DNA from: Shinella daejeonensis | Lineage (GTDB): Bacteria > Pseudomonadota > Alphaproteobacteria > Rhizobiales > Rhizobiaceae | DNA: 64,000 nucleotides | Direction of reading: 5' to 3' | NCBI RefSeq assembly: GCF_024281235.1 | Contig: NZ_JAHWXY010000011.1 | Span: 57,285 to 121,284, forward strand | Part shown: positions 63,930 through 64,000 of the stretch, piece by piece | Layout: each line of letters begins with the position of its first letter | Numbering within the stretch: the stretch's first letter is position 1 | Made by a program: the position numbers and the translations under genes | The notes under the pieces: generated by a model | Databases searched by the model: none | What the model saw: only the letters and a program-made list of their open reading frames with translations | What the model was told of the DNA's origin: nothing

Positions 63930-64000
63930 TGAACCGCCCCGGCTTTACCGGAGACCGTTTGGCTTAAGTTATGCGGCCATGGCTGGTGCGTCCAGCATGG
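63930..64000. mobile_element. End of an insertion sequence, IS3-type (IS407-like) terminal repeat
   Basis: The sequence from 63930 begins TGAACCGCCCCGGC, then TTTACCGGAGACC, which resembles the terminal repeats of IS3-family (IS407-group) elements of rhizobia. It interrupts the LysR gene exactly at a codon boundary of the retained part. The other end, the transposase gene and the target-site duplication are outside the window. Family assignment is from memory of the end sequence and is tentative. Confidence 0.6.

Overview
The window is high-GC DNA (roughly two thirds G+C by eye) from an alphaproteobacterium, most likely a member of the Rhizobiaceae (Rhizobium, Shinella, Ensifer, Agrobacterium group). 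The evidence is the betICBA order of the glycine-betaine operon, APS-type cysH followed by cysD and cysN, a Rhizobium etli-type asparaginase, DUF930, DUF3750 and TIGR03808 family proteins, prsDE-like type I secretion genes, and a scattered family of about 100-bp palindromic intergenic elements of the kind common in rhizobial chromosomes. Assignment to a genus is inference.

Layout. Positions 1-6200: start of an Mrp-type cation antiporter gene, msrB, a hemolysin-III-like membrane protein, a DksA-like zinc-finger protein, a DUF930 protein and oligopeptidase B. 6200-12400: a CelD-like acetyltransferase, SelO, membrane PQQ-glucose dehydrogenase, then a GNAT acetyltransferase preceded by a promoter, a 16-codon aromatic-rich leader peptide and an intrinsic terminator, which together look like a ribosome-mediated attenuator. 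12400-19600: two cytochromes c, Fe-type superoxide dismutase, a class IV aminotransferase, an alcohol dehydrogenase, haloacid dehalogenase, trans-aconitate methyltransferase. 19700-25200: a HerA-like ATPase coupled to a two-TM Nudix-like membrane protein, a RES/Xre toxin-antitoxin pair, and the divergent ohr/ohrR peroxide module with a clear operator. 25200-31300: L,D-transpeptidase, ATP-dependent DNA ligase with its partner exonuclease, and a PAS-GAF-GGDEF-EAL protein. 31500-43100: a Tat-exported beta-helix protein, a small copper-chaperone cluster, GST, asparaginase, DUF3750, an MFS exporter, a quinone oxidoreductase, an EAL-CBS-GGDEF protein, crcB under a fluoride riboswitch, and HdeD. 43200-52300: betICBA (choline sulfate and choline to glycine betaine) followed by cysHDN (sulfate assimilation). 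52400-56700: a 25-residue membrane peptide, a BASS-family transporter and a type I secretion ABC/HlyD pair.

A tRNA-Pro(CGG) at 56932-57008 marks a change. To its right lie a cupin, a GMC oxidoreductase, two paralogous glycine-betaine/proline-type periplasmic binding proteins, a 3-hydroxyisobutyrate-dehydrogenase-like enzyme, a LysR regulator and a second LysR gene cut by what looks like an IS3-type insertion end at 63930. Base composition is visibly less GC-rich toward the end. This may be an accessory island for uptake and oxidation of a quaternary-amine-like compound, but no integrase or permease is in view.

Themes. Quaternary amines and sulfur connect several parts: BetC releases sulfate from choline sulfate beside the sulfate-assimilation genes, BetA/BetB make glycine betaine, and the right-hand region carries betaine-type binding proteins plus another choline-dehydrogenase-like enzyme. 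Redox defence (MsrB, SodB, Ohr/OhrR, GST, quinone reductase) is a second theme. A repeat family supplies or abuts the stop codon of six different genes in the same orientation, which suggests a role at mRNA 3' ends.
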